Of a stretch of 40,645 nt of DNA, positions 28,132 through 36,803 are shown one piece after another. This stretch comes from Methylophaga sp. (GTDB lineage Bacteria > Pseudomonadota > Gammaproteobacteria > Nitrosococcales > Methylophagaceae): contig JASBUF010000052.1 of the NCBI GenBank assembly GCA_030148085.1, positions 1 to 40,645 on the forward strand, read 5' to 3'. Both the position numbers and the translations under genes were made by a program. A model generated the notes under the pieces. It ran no database searches and was not told the DNA's origin. It was given only the letters and a program-made list of their open reading frames with translations. Within the stretch, counting starts at the first letter, position 1. Every line of letters starts with the position of its first letter.

Positions 28132-30216
28132 GTGGCGAGAGCAGAAGGCATTTTACGCTTACTGATAGTCGATGATTCGCTGACCGATGCGGATGGCGTT
28201 ATCAATAGCCTACGCAGTGCCGGTCACGCCGTGCGGGCGGCCCGAGAAGACCGGCCGGCAGAACTGGAACAATTGCTGGCCACTCAGACTTGGGACTTGC
28301 TGCTCTGCCGAGATAATGTGGCGAACCTGGCCCCGACCGATGTCGTATCTCTGGTTCAACGTCTGGGTAAAGATCTGCCCAGCATCATTCTTATCAATGA
28401 TAAAGCCGAAGAAAGCCGCTTTTATGATGCCGGTGTGCAAGACATCATCGAGTTTAGTGATACCCGTCGTCTGCAATTTGCTGCTAACCGTGAGCTGAAT
28501 AGCCTGTTTGCCCGTCGCCTTGGCCGCCGTAATGAGCGTGCGTTGAGAGAAAGTGAAAAACGTTCCCGCTCTTTGCTGGAAAGCTCTCGCGATGCCGTCG
28601 CCTATATGCATGAAGGTATGCATATCTATGTGAATCAAGCCTACCTCACCCTGTTCGGTTACGAGGAGCCGGAAGATATTGATGGTTTGCCGATGCTGGA
28701 CTTGATTGCGTCGGACGATCATCATAAGTTCAAAGCTGTATTCCGCGAGTTTGCCGAGCAAAGTGAATCGGCACCGGTCACTGTGGTTGCAGCCTGTGTG
28801 CGTGCTGACGGTACTGGCTTCAGTGCCAAAATCGAATTCAGCCATGCCCGGGTTGAGGGGGAAGACTGCACTCAGGTTGTGATTCGTGATGACGCGACTT
28901 TCAATGTCGATGATTCTCAGCTTAAGCTGCTGCGTGACCACGACTTGCTGACCGGGCTCTATAATCGTAAACGCTTTATGGATGAGCTGGAAAAAACTGC
29001 CTTCCAAGCCGTTGAGGGTAATAGTGATGCCGAACTGCTTTACCTCGTTTTGGATGAATTCCAGTCAATTAAAGAGCAGGTCGGCCTGGGCACCAGCGAT
29101 GTCATTATCAAGAGCGTTGCCGATCTGTTGCGCAAGAACCTGCGTGAGGGTGAAATACTCGGTCGTTATGGCGATCAGATCTTTACCATCATTGTGCCGA
29201 GTCACGATGACAATCTGGTAGATGAACGTGCAGCCAGTTACCAGCAGGTGATTACCGATTACGTGTCGCATGTGAACGGCAAGACTATTGATCTGCGCTG
29301 CAGCATCGGTATTTCCCGTATTACCGAGAGTCAGCCTTCTGCTGAGGCGGTGTTGGAAAATGCAGATAAGGCCTGTACCCAGGCGCAGCGTGGCGGCGGT
29401 AATCAGGTTGCTCGTTTCCAAACAAATGAACCTGAGGTTTCAGAAGAGCACACGATTGAGCAATGGGAAAAACGCATACAAAGAGGTCTGCATGAGAATA
29501 AATTCTTACTGCATTATCAGCCAATTGTTACGCTACATGGTGAAGAACAAGAGTTTTATGAAGTCCTGTTGAGACTGGAGTTGATTGAAGGCCGCTTGAC
29601 CGGGCCTGATGAATTCATCAAGCCGGCCGTTGAATTAAAAATGATGACGGAGATAGATAAATGGGTTATCCGTTCAGCTGTAGAAACGTTGACCGAACAT
29701 CGTGCTCAGTTTCCCCGTACCCGTTTCTTTGTGAAGCTGTCTGAGCAGACCTTGCATGCGCCAGAATTTGTTGATTGGCTAAAAGCCACCCTGAATGCTC
29801 ATAAGCTGAACGGTAATGCGCTGATTTTTGAAATCAGTGAGACGGTGGCCATTGATAATTTAGACCAGGCACAGCAAGTGATTGCGATGCTGAAAGAGAT
29901 TGGCTGTGAGTTTGGGCTGGAGCACTTTGGCTCCGGTGTCGATTTCTCCAATAGCTTAAGTTCACTGAACGTCGATTACGTCAAAATCAACGGCACCTTC
30001 GTTGAAAATATGGCTCGTGATAATGAGAATCAGGCGGCCGTTAAAGCGATTATCGAAATGACCAAACAAGCCGGTAAACGCTGTATTGCCGAGTTTGTGT
30101 CTGATGCGAATAGCTTGGCGCTGCTGTGGCGCTTAGGTGTGGATCATGCGCAGGGCTACTATATTCAGGAGCCGTCCGAGAAGCTTGATTATGACTTTGA
30201 AGACGATGATTTCTAA
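28132..30216 (+). CDS. fimX: FimX-like degenerate GGDEF/EAL protein
   Basis: 694-residue cytoplasmic protein with the architecture and size of Pseudomonas aeruginosa FimX, a c-di-GMP receptor controlling type IV pilus assembly and twitching. The order is a receiver-like domain (about 8-125, usual phospho-acceptor region reads LLLCRDN), PAS (about 140-260), GGDEF (about 265-430) and EAL (about 440-690). The GGDEF signature is RYGDQ (345-349) and EAL reads EVLLR (477-481). The DDFG motif is replaced by LEHFG (596-600), so both enzymatic sites should be dead and the EAL domain a binding module. The start is GTG. It is the last gene of the glyQS-gmhB-plsC run. Confidence 0.87.
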   Translation: MARAEGILRLLIVDDSLTDADGVINSLRSAGHAVRAAREDRPAELEQLLATQTWDLLLCRDNVANLAPTDVVSLVQRLGKDLPSIILINDKAEESRFYDAGVQDIIEFSDTRRLQFAANRELNSLFARRLGRRNERALRESEKRSRSLLESSRDAVAYMHEGMHIYVNQAYLTLFGYEEPEDIDGLPMLDLIASDDHHKFKAVFREFAEQSESAPVTVVAACVRADGTGFSAKIEFSHARVEGEDCTQVVIRDDATFNVDDSQLKLLRDHDLLTGLYNRKRFMDELEKTAFQAVEGNSDAELLYLVLDEFQSIKEQVGLGTSDVIIKSVADLLRKNLREGEILGRYGDQIFTIIVPSHDDNLVDERAASYQQVITDYVSHVNGKTIDLRCSIGISRITESQPSAEAVLENADKACTQAQRGGGNQVARFQTNEPEVSEEHTIEQWEKRIQRGLHENKFLLHYQPIVTLHGEEQEFYEVLLRLELIEGRLTGPDEFIKPAVELKMMTEIDKWVIRSAVETLTEHRAQFPRTRFFVKLSEQTLHAPEFVDWLKATLNAHKLNGNALIFEISETVAIDNLDQAQQVIAMLKEIGCEFGLEHFGSGVDFSNSLSSLNVDYVKINGTFVENMARDNENQAAVKAIIEMTKQAGKRCIAEFVSDANSLALLWRLGVDHAQGYYIQEPSEKLDYDFEDDDF

Positions 30217-30243
30217 GCGTTGAAGCATTTAGAAGATAGAAAT

Positions 30244-30272
30244 AAAAAAGCCGGGTTAACCCCGGCTTTTTT
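30244..30272. terminator. Bidirectional terminator between fimX and htpX
   Basis: Stem AAGCCGGG / CCCGGCTT with loop TTAAC, flanked by A and T runs. It ends the rightward glyQS-fimX transcript and the leftward htpX transcript. Confidence 0.9.
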
Positions 30273-30283
30273 ATATTTAGAAC

Positions 30284-31162
30284 TCAGCGTTGACCACGCA
30301 ATGCGTTGATCCGTTGTTCCAACGGTGGGTGGGTCATAAACAAGGCAGACAGACCTCCACGACCACCGGAGATACCCATTGCATGTAACTGATCAGGCAA
30401 TGGCTCTGTCGATGTGCCAGCGAGACGCTGTAAGGCTGCAATCATCTTCGGTGCACCGACAAGACTCGCCGCACCTGCATCGGCACGGAATTCACGCTGA
30501 CGGCTGAACCACATAACGATAATGCTGGCGAGAATGCCGAGTACCAGTTCAGCAATGATGGAAGTGATCCAGAAAGCCGGACCGTGACCACGTTCGACTT
30601 TGAAAACGGTACGGTCAACCAGATGACCGATAACCCGTGATAAGACGATAACAAAGGTGTTCACCACACCCTGAATCAGCGCCATGGTGACCATGTCGCC
30701 GTTGGCAATATGGCTGACTTCGTGAGCCAGAACGGCTTCCACTTCATCCTGTGTCATCGACTGCATCAGGCCGGTACTGACTGCAACCAGGGCATTGTTT
30801 TTATTGGCACCAGTCGCAAAAGCATTCGGCTGAGGTGAGTTATAAATCGCGACGTCAGGCATGCCGATATTGGCGTCTTTAGCCAGCCTGCTGACCGTGT
30901 TGACCAGCCAGCGCTCAGTGTCGTTTTTGGGTTGCTCAATCACCTGTGCACCAGTCAGGTGTTTGGCTGTCCATTTGGAGATGAACAGTGAGATTAGCGA
31001 GCCACTGAAACCGATGACGGCGGCATACACCAGCAAAGCATTCATATTCAGGCCCACACCCTGCTCATCCAGCAGGTTTTCGATGCCCAGCAGTCGCATG
31101 GTAATGCTCAGCACCGCCAGAACAGCGATGTTGGTACCCAGAAAAAGTAAGATGCGTTTCAT
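30284..31162 (-). CDS. htpX: Membrane zinc metalloprotease HtpX
   Basis: 292-residue inner-membrane heat-shock protease that degrades misfolded membrane proteins together with FtsH. Two N-terminal transmembrane segments precede the zinc motif HEVSH (147-151). The third ligand Glu is in [12 protein letters not shown], with two further membrane segments ([16 protein letters not shown] and a [14 protein letters not shown] stretch) between. The NPQ-type region QPNAFATG is typical. It is downstream of the methanopterin operon on the same strand after 55 bases, but could have its own promoter there. Confidence 0.95.
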   Translation of the reverse strand: MKRILLFLGTNIAVLAVLSITMRLLGIENLLDEQGVGLNMNALLVYAAVIGFSGSLISLFISKWTAKHLTGAQVIEQPKNDTERWLVNTVSRLAKDANIGMPDVAIYNSPQPNAFATGANKNNALVAVSTGLMQSMTQDEVEAVLAHEVSHIANGDMVTMALIQGVVNTFVIVLSRVIGHLVDRTVFKVERGHGPAFWITSIIAELVLGILASIIVMWFSRQREFRADAGAASLVGAPKMIAALQRLAGTSTEPLPDQLHAMGISGGRGGLSALFMTHPPLEQRINALRGQR

Positions 31163-31217
31163 GTATGAATCCTAGTCAATGAACTTGGCTTAAATATGGG
31201 TAAGCCGGATTACATTT

Positions 31218-32309
31218 TCAAGCGTGCGGATGACAATTTTGCAGTGCTGCCACAATGTTTTTATCAAGCTGCTGCTGACATTCGGCTTCTGAGTCAGCTT
31301 GGACAATCAGGGTACAGATTGGTTGTCCTGCCACAATAGTGTCGCCGGCATGCGGTAGATCATGACAGCCATCTGGCCAGCTTGGAGTCTGACCGATTCT
31401 CACCTGACTTTCCGCGATTAGGTAATGCAGCATTCTGACCGGTGATTGGGGCACAGGTTCACACACCGGCAGCCGACCTGAGCAGGCGGCGAGATGCCAG
31501 CCAAACACCTTAGCTGGACTCAGCAATTCAGCAGAGGCGCTGATGCGAGGATTTATTTCGAGAATGAAGACTTTTCCCTGCTCATCAAGCAGATAATCCA
31601 GACTATTAAAGCCGCGTAGCGCGCATGCTGTGACGAGCTTGCTCACAGCCTCAGTAATCACAGACTGACATGCGGGTGGCGGATAACCAGGTTGTTGTAA
31701 TTGAGTTAGCGTGAAGCTGTCCGAATCATGGTGTTGACTACTCCAGGCCAGAATCTGCGCTTGTATCCCATCAGCAAGAAAGCAGACGGAATAACTATTC
31801 CCTTCAACATAGCGCTGATAATACTCACTTTTGCTCAGCGTCTTGCTAGATGCGCATTGAATGCTGTAACCACCGCTGCTCGCCATATCTTTTATTAGGT
31901 AGTCGAAAGCTGGTCTTGTGTAGGCCACTTCCGGGAATGGTAGTGCAAGCGTTTCAAGCAAGCTGAAAAAAAGCTGCGGTTGTCGAAGCTGGAAAAAGCT
32001 TTCCAGCGGGTTGCCTGCAAACTGGATATGAGGTGGGAGCTCTGCAAGTAGAGGGTAGAATTGTTCGATCCCCGTGCCGCAGACCAGCCAGCAAGGCTGC
32101 TGTTCGCTCAGTTCGACAATGACCGAGAGTAAGTGCTCTGAGCTTAGCTCTGAGAGTGGAGGTAATGCATGCCAGTGCTCTGCGAGACGAAGTGTGTCTG
32201 CATCACCAAAACAATCAGCCAGCCGAACCGTATAACCGGCGCGGGTGGCTGATTCGGCAATAAATCGCCCGCTTTGTGCAAAGACCAGTACGAGTGACGG
32301 ACTTTGCAT
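31218..32309 (-). CDS. ATP-grasp protein of the methanopterin gene cluster
   Basis: 363-residue ATP-grasp enzyme of the COG2232-like group. An N-terminal Rossmann-like half (about 1-100) precedes the ATP-grasp core, with the nucleotide lysine in IKDMASSGGYSIQ (Lys140) and the metal-binding EINPRISASAEL (Glu251, Asn253). A C-terminal beta-rich part follows. Homologues lie among H4MPT genes in methylotrophs (Orf17 of Methylobacterium is the likely counterpart, from memory) and in methanogens, suggesting a ligase step in tetrahydromethanopterin assembly. The actual substrate is unproven. It starts 14 bases after mtdB with no good ribosome-binding site, so translation is probably coupled. Confidence 0.75.
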   Translation of the reverse strand: MQSPSLVLVFAQSGRFIAESATRAGYTVRLADCFGDADTLRLAEHWHALPPLSELSSEHLLSVIVELSEQQPCWLVCGTGIEQFYPLLAELPPHIQFAGNPLESFFQLRQPQLFFSLLETLALPFPEVAYTRPAFDYLIKDMASSGGYSIQCASSKTLSKSEYYQRYVEGNSYSVCFLADGIQAQILAWSSQHHDSDSFTLTQLQQPGYPPPACQSVITEAVSKLVTACALRGFNSLDYLLDEQGKVFILEINPRISASAELLSPAKVFGWHLAACSGRLPVCEPVPQSPVRMLHYLIAESQVRIGQTPSWPDGCHDLPHAGDTIVAGQPICTLIVQADSEAECQQQLDKNIVAALQNCHPHA

Positions 32310-32323
32310 GATGAACTGGCTAC

Positions 32324-33229
32324 TTAAACCAGTTTGCGCGCACCTTCAAAGGCGTTACGGAAGTCGAGGTAGACTGGCTTCTCGCTTTCAAGGGTTTCGC
32401 GCAGCAGAGTTTGTTGCAGTTTGTATTTGATGTCGCCGACTGCCAGCGCACCGATACCAACAGCATCAGACGCATTTTTCGCGTGTTCCAGTGGTGCACC
32501 GAAGTCCATCAGCTTGACGCCTTCAATACCCAGTGGCGGTACCGCATTGACATCACCAGCGACTTTCAGCTGTTTGGCGTCGGCCAGGACCGAGGCATTC
32601 AATACCTGAATACCGGCTTTAGCGGTGCAGAAGACGACATCGGCATCAGCTAGCAGACGGGCTTTATCGGCATCAGAGGCGGCAGTGGTTGCGCGCAGTT
32701 CAACGCCATAGCGGACTTTGGCTTCTTTGGCGAATTCCAAAGCTGTGTCCAGTGAAAAGTGATCGACGATGGTGGTTTGCGCACCAGCCAGAGCCGCAAT
32801 CACCGCCGTGGCCAGACCCACAGGGCCGGTACCACCGAAGACAACCGCTTTGGCACCTTCGTAACCTTGGCTGAACTTGGCTTTCAGTTCACGCTCAACA
32901 CAAGCAACTAAGGCTGCAGCCGTGGTGAAGGCGCCACTTGGATCCGCCATCACGGAAATTTCAAACGGCGGTACCATGGCTTTTTTGGCTGCTTCAAGCA
33001 TATCCATAGCCAGACCGATATCACGACCACCAATAAACATACTGGTTTTCTTCACGCCAGAAGGGCCGCGCGAGAAAATAGCATCCTGTGTCAGGCCGGC
33101 CACTTCTTCCAGCGTGACATGCTGATAAGGGATCAGTACGTCATAGCCGGCATCCAGCGCCATATTGATATCAAACGGGCTGTTATGCTTCATCGGGTTG
33201 ATCATATGAGCGATAGAACGTTTGGACAT
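32324..33229 (-). CDS. mtdB: NAD(P)-dependent methylene-tetrahydromethanopterin dehydrogenase
   Basis: Oxidises methylene-H4MPT to methenyl-H4MPT in the formaldehyde-oxidation pathway. The 301-residue sequence follows Methylobacterium MtdB: ML/MINPMKHxSPFDINMALDAG start, TQDAIFSRGP, FIGGRD, MADPSGAFTTAAA, Rossmann loop VVFGGTGPVGLA (129-140), DVNAVPPLGIEG and a C-terminal YLDFRNAFE. AAGGAAAA precedes the ATG. It lies 53 bases after mptG in an operon mtdA-mptG-mtdB-ATP-grasp. The next-step gene mch is not adjacent and must be elsewhere. Confidence 0.92.
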   Translation of the reverse strand: MSKRSIAHMINPMKHNSPFDINMALDAGYDVLIPYQHVTLEEVAGLTQDAIFSRGPSGVKKTSMFIGGRDIGLAMDMLEAAKKAMVPPFEISVMADPSGAFTTAAALVACVERELKAKFSQGYEGAKAVVFGGTGPVGLATAVIAALAGAQTTIVDHFSLDTALEFAKEAKVRYGVELRATTAASDADKARLLADADVVFCTAKAGIQVLNASVLADAKQLKVAGDVNAVPPLGIEGVKLMDFGAPLEHAKNASDAVGIGALAVGDIKYKLQQTLLRETLESEKPVYLDFRNAFEGARKLV

Positions 33230-33282
33230 GAGTTTTCCTTAAAAATTAAAGACTAAAGCGGTTTGAGCAATCATAGCCAGTC

Positions 33283-34311
33283 TTATGCTGCTGTTTCAAT
33301 GATTGCACCATGATTATCTGCATGTGCTGAAATGAATAGTGGGCGAAGGTCAGCGTCATAGCTTGTTGCTACATAGTCCGACAACTGCTGGATGAGTGTC
33401 TGCGCCTGCTGCTCTGAGCTGACAAACACACAGCCTGTGGGGCCCCATGAGCTTTGAGCAATGCCCCGATGACCGAGTTGTTGTGCTTGATGCAAACACG
33501 CGGCCACGCGTGGACTGGTGTAACGCCCCCCTTGTGCCGGGGCAAAATGATCACCAATCAGCCCTTGTATGTCGGTAATTGCGGCGCCGAATTGATCGAT
33601 ATCGCGCTCTGCCAAAGCCGGTAATAACTGCATCAGGGTGAGGTGACAGATAGCCTGCGACTGCGCCAGCGGGAATGGTGGCAAGTCACGGAAAGCCTGT
33701 TTTTCAGTCTGGCCATGAATGCCCTGATGATGCGGATCCATAACCAACACAATGCGCCAGTCTTCCGGGTAGGCCTGCTGCACCAGCATCGGTGGTACGG
33801 TCTGGTCTGGTTTAAGACCGCCATCGACAACAAAACCACCATGATCAAAGGTGGCAATGCCGATACCTGAGCGTTTGCCTCTACCGAGGGCCTGAGCAAT
33901 AGCATGCGTATTGCAATCCAATTGATACAACTGGCTTAGGGCTTTGCCCAGTGTCAGTGCCAATTGGGTACCGCTGCCAAAGCCGGCGTGTTCAGGGATC
34001 AGCGATGTAATATCGATTCTTACATCTGACTTGTTGTCCGCGATGACATCGCTAAATTGATCGTGGAACTGTTTAGTCAGGTTGTGAAGTTTATCTTCAG
34101 TTTCAGCAGACACCGGCAGACCGCTGAGCTCAAAGTGCTCAGCGGTGCTGACGGTTAATGCCGTATGGTGACTGCCAATGGCCAGACCGATACTGCCAAA
34201 ACGACGGCCGATACTGGCATTCAGGTCTAAAAAGCCCAGATGGAGTCTGGCTGGTGCCCGAACGCTGACCGATTGCAGGGCAGCCGGGCTGTCAGCGGAG
34301 TGTGACTTCAC
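33283..34311 (-). CDS. mptG: Beta-ribofuranosylaminobenzene 5'-phosphate synthase
   Basis: First committed enzyme of the methanopterin branch: condenses 4-aminobenzoate with PRPP, releasing CO2 and pyrophosphate. The 342-residue protein is GHMP-kinase-like, with an N-terminal APARLHLGFLDLN strand and IPEHAGFGSGTQLALTLGKAL (about 105-125). GGFVVDGG and SSWGPTGCVFV follow. These match archaeal and methylotroph MptG (Orf4). The start is GTG, overlapping the mtdA stop (GTGA on the minus strand), so it is translationally coupled. Its presence shows the cell makes an H4MPT-type cofactor. Confidence 0.9.
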   Translation of the reverse strand: MKSHSADSPAALQSVSVRAPARLHLGFLDLNASIGRRFGSIGLAIGSHHTALTVSTAEHFELSGLPVSAETEDKLHNLTKQFHDQFSDVIADNKSDVRIDITSLIPEHAGFGSGTQLALTLGKALSQLYQLDCNTHAIAQALGRGKRSGIGIATFDHGGFVVDGGLKPDQTVPPMLVQQAYPEDWRIVLVMDPHHQGIHGQTEKQAFRDLPPFPLAQSQAICHLTLMQLLPALAERDIDQFGAAITDIQGLIGDHFAPAQGGRYTSPRVAACLHQAQQLGHRGIAQSSWGPTGCVFVSSEQQAQTLIQQLSDYVATSYDADLRPLFISAHADNHGAIIETAA

Positions 34312-35174
34312 TGTGCGTTATCAATCTTGCAGGCGATGTCGTAAATGGTGGTCTCATCGAGAAACAGATCATTGGTCTCATAGAGAGAGGCAATCGCACC
34401 ACGGTGGACTTTCATTTTGAAGTTACCGATAGCGATGGCGCCATAATGACGAATACCGTTTTTCTCTTCACCGTTATCCATCACCTCAATACCAGCAACA
34501 CCCAATGGTGGGACGGCGTTTACATCGGCGATAACTTCCAGTGTGGTGTTACCTTCAAGTGCTGATGCAGGGACCACACAAACTCCGGCTGGACCGGCGG
34601 CAATGGCTACATGGGCATCAGCCAGTAATGATTTCACGGCTTCATCACTACGGGTTTCACCTGGAATGACATCAACGCCATAAGACTCTTTCATCTGCTC
34701 GGTGATGACTGTGCTGCGTTCCAGACTGCGTGAGGTCAGGGTGACTTTGGCTGCGCCTTCTTTGATCAGGTACAGGGCACTGCGTTGGCCGACAGGACCA
34801 GAGCCAAGGATCACGACATTTTTGTCTTTCACGTCGAAGTCGGTCAGAACTTTACGCACGATAGCCGCTGCTGTGGTGTTAGAACCGTTCGGGTCGAGCA
34901 TGACGGAAACTCTGACCGGACCGAAAAAGGCTTTCTTGACTGCCTGGCCCACCAGGTCAGAGGCAGCCACATTGGAGCCACCGATGAAAATGGCACTGTT
35001 TTTCAGGTTTTTACCACCGCGGGTAAAGATCATACCGTGCACATGTGGGGTAACGTTATCGCGGGTCGCACCACCGTGGGCGATGATATTGTCTACACCG
35101 GAGTCATAGGCCACGGCCTGATCAAAAGTGCTTGCAACTGGGTCAGTGTCCAGGTGCAGTAACAGTTTTTTCAT
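34308..35174 (-). CDS. mtdA: MtdA-like NADP-dependent methylene-H4MPT/H4F dehydrogenase
   Basis: 288 residues from the chosen start, exactly the length of Methylobacterium MtdA, with parallel motifs: KKLLLHLDTD start, TRGGKN, AIFIGG, VKKAFFGPVRVSVMLDPNGSN (also the catalytic/binding core), Rossmann loop LGSGPVGQR (123-131), DVNAVPPLGVAG and GNFKMKVHR. The start at 35174 is supported by AGGAG nine bases upstream. An open frame reaching 35375 has no family match. MtdA proteins use NADP with methylene-H4MPT and some also with methylene-H4F; which applies here is not decided by sequence. First gene of the methanopterin operon and paralogous to mtdB two genes on. Confidence 0.87.
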   Translation of the reverse strand: MKKLLLHLDTDPVASTFDQAVAYDSGVDNIIAHGGATRDNVTPHVHGMIFTRGGKNLKNSAIFIGGSNVAASDLVGQAVKKAFFGPVRVSVMLDPNGSNTTAAAIVRKVLTDFDVKDKNVVILGSGPVGQRSALYLIKEGAAKVTLTSRSLERSTVITEQMKESYGVDVIPGETRSDEAVKSLLADAHVAIAAGPAGVCVVPASALEGNTTLEVIADVNAVPPLGVAGIEVMDNGEEKNGIRHYGAIAIGNFKMKVHRGAIASLYETNDLFLDETTIYDIACKIDNAQ

Positions 35175-35414
35175 CTGGGTTTCTCCTGATCGCCTTTCGG
35201 CGGTTAAATCTGAACATAAACTGCTGATTTTACCTGATGTTGTCGGGCAGAGAAACTTAAACCGTGTTGTCATTATGATCGTCGACTTCACAACTGACGG
35301 ATTTGATGTACTATGCAGAATCTGTTGAATGCAACGAGTTTGAATCAGGAACTTAGCATATAAATGACGAGTCACAGCTCAGTCGTCAGATAACTACAAA
35401 ATCAGGAGAGATAA

Positions 35415-35765
35415 ATGAAGAAAGCTGGTATGACCTTAATTGCTGCAGGTATGGCTATGTTGCCCGCACTGTCGATGGCAAATGACTTCTCTACGGTGAC
35501 ACGTGTGCATTTTGTTATGGACTGTATGGCTGCCAATGAGGGTATGAATGTCTATGAAGGCACACACAAATGTTCCTGTGTGATCGATAAAATCGCCGAA
35601 GTGTTCACCGAAAAAGAATTTGAAGATGTCAGTGTTGGCTTTATGTATAAAAACCTGCCAGCGGATCGTGGTGCTACTTTCCGTGATGACAAAGGAGTAC
35701 GTAAAGGCCTGAAGTTGTTTGAAGAAACCACTGCTAATGCCTATCAGGAATGTCGAATTCGTTAA
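35415..35765 (+). CDS. Small secreted protein with four cysteines, near the quinoprotein relay genes
   Basis: 116-residue precursor with a clear signal peptide (MKKAGMTLIAAGMAMLPALSMA, cleavage likely before Asn23). The mature ~94 residues contain Cys37, a CSC motif (Cys53, Cys55) and Cys113. They also have an acidic/aromatic helix-like segment (AEVFTEKEFEDV) and a DRGATFRDDKGVRKGL block. I know no function. From memory, similar small proteins sit beside PQQ-dehydrogenase genes in other bacteria, which would fit this location. AGGAGAGA precedes the ATG. Divergent from mtdA and convergent with the SoxYZ-like gene. The cysteines could form disulfides or bind a metal. Confidence 0.75.
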   Translation: MKKAGMTLIAAGMAMLPALSMANDFSTVTRVHFVMDCMAANEGMNVYEGTHKCSCVIDKIAEVFTEKEFEDVSVGFMYKNLPADRGATFRDDKGVRKGLKLFEETTANAYQECRIR

Positions 35766-35782
35766 TGATCTGATATCTCAAT

Positions 35783-35810
35783 AAAAAAGGCCGCGATTGC
35801 GGCCTTTTTT
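35783..35810. terminator. Bidirectional terminator between the small secreted gene and the SoxYZ-like gene
   Basis: Stem AAGGCCGC / GCGGCCTT with loop GATT, flanked by A and T runs, lying between two converging genes. Confidence 0.9.
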
Positions 35811-35841
35811 ATTGGCTCCTCACTCACCTAAGGAAAGTTAT

Positions 35842-36639
35842 TTAAATGTCTTTTTCCAGACTGAATTGTTGTTGTTTACTGTCCTTGACCACCGCTTTCA
35901 GCTTACCATGCTCATCCGGTGTGAAGGTGAAGCGTACGCTGGGATCTTCACTCATTGAAATACCGGCTTCTACTCTGATCAATGTTTTGTTGTTATAGCT
36001 GATATCAATATCATCGACATAGTGGGCAGGAATGTACTTACGGTTTTGCTGGTCGTATTGCAGGCCGCTGTAGTTAGGGTGGCTCACGATAACCTGTGCC
36101 TGAACAGGTTCACCGACAGTGGCTTCGCGCATGCGGATTTGCATTTGTCCAAGCCGTGCCAAAGCGGCTGCCGCATCTTTACCAGCAGGCGCACTACAAC
36201 CACCAGACGCTTTAACAAAGCGCGATACCATATGCAGGCTGCCATCATTCATCTCAGCAATGGCGCGTACATAGGTGTATTGGTCAATACGCATACGGGT
36301 AGAAATGTCGACAGTGCCAAGTTCAGGGGAGAGCTGAAAGTTTGCTGAATAGGGCATGGGGTTTTCATCAATAATCACATGGATATTTTTGATGTATTTG
36401 TCTGCAGATTGTGGAACCAGTGACTTGATAGAAATGGGCACAATAGCGGCATCTTCCGCCCGCTTGGGCGCTTCAATGACCAGTAAGTCATCAGCATTAT
36501 CCCGTATGCTTTTATCACCGAAATAAGCAGTCTTCAGTGACGGCCAGATAGGTTCCTTATCCGTAGCGGCCTGAGCTACTGGTATCGCTAACATCAGCAT
36601 GAGGCTGAGCGCGAAAAATTGTGTGATTCGTGTAAACAT
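35842..36639 (-). CDS. Quinoprotein dehydrogenase-associated SoxYZ-like carrier protein
   Basis: 265 residues from the start at 36639, chosen for the AGGAGAGAG just upstream; an ATG at 36654 would overlap that site. A signal peptide (residues 1-24, ending VAQA) targets the periplasm. The first domain resembles SoxY and ends with GGCSAP, placing a carrier cysteine at Cys148. The second domain (about 165-265) resembles SoxZ. Natural SoxY and SoxZ are separate sulfur-compound carriers; this fused form is a known family found near PQQ dehydrogenases. No soxA, B, C or X gene is nearby, so thiosulfate oxidation is not implied. The cargo on Cys148 is unknown. Confidence 0.85.
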   Translation of the reverse strand: MFTRITQFFALSLMLMLAIPVAQAATDKEPIWPSLKTAYFGDKSIRDNADDLLVIEAPKRAEDAAIVPISIKSLVPQSADKYIKNIHVIIDENPMPYSANFQLSPELGTVDISTRMRIDQYTYVRAIAEMNDGSLHMVSRFVKASGGCSAPAGKDAAAALARLGQMQIRMREATVGEPVQAQVIVSHPNYSGLQYDQQNRKYIPAHYVDDIDISYNNKTLIRVEAGISMSEDPSVRFTFTPDEHGKLKAVVKDSKQQQFSLEKDI

Positions 36640-36803
36640 CTCTCTCTCCTGCATACAGCATTATTATTATGGTTACTTACTTGCCTATAGCCTTTGAACA
36701 AGGGCCCAGTTTAAAGTTCCGTGCCGCTAAATGATTGATTTTTACATCGCTTTCAATGACTCAAGCGGTTTAACTATATCGCGATTTTGTGCTTAACCGG
36801 TGT

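Noticed and set aside
28210-29007. 265-codon open frame on the minus strand inside fimX
   Set aside because: It lies opposite a convincing gene, has no recognisable domain, and is explained by codon bias of the fimX frame.
35175-35375. Open frame extending the mtdA-like gene upstream by 67 codons
   Set aside because: The extension has no family match, while AGGAG sits just before the ATG at 35174 and the resulting 288 residues equal the MtdA length.
35842-36639. Interpreting the SoxYZ-like gene as part of thiosulfate oxidation
   Set aside because: It is a fused carrier with no soxA, soxB, soxX or soxC nearby, and it pairs with a quinoprotein-associated hydrolase instead.
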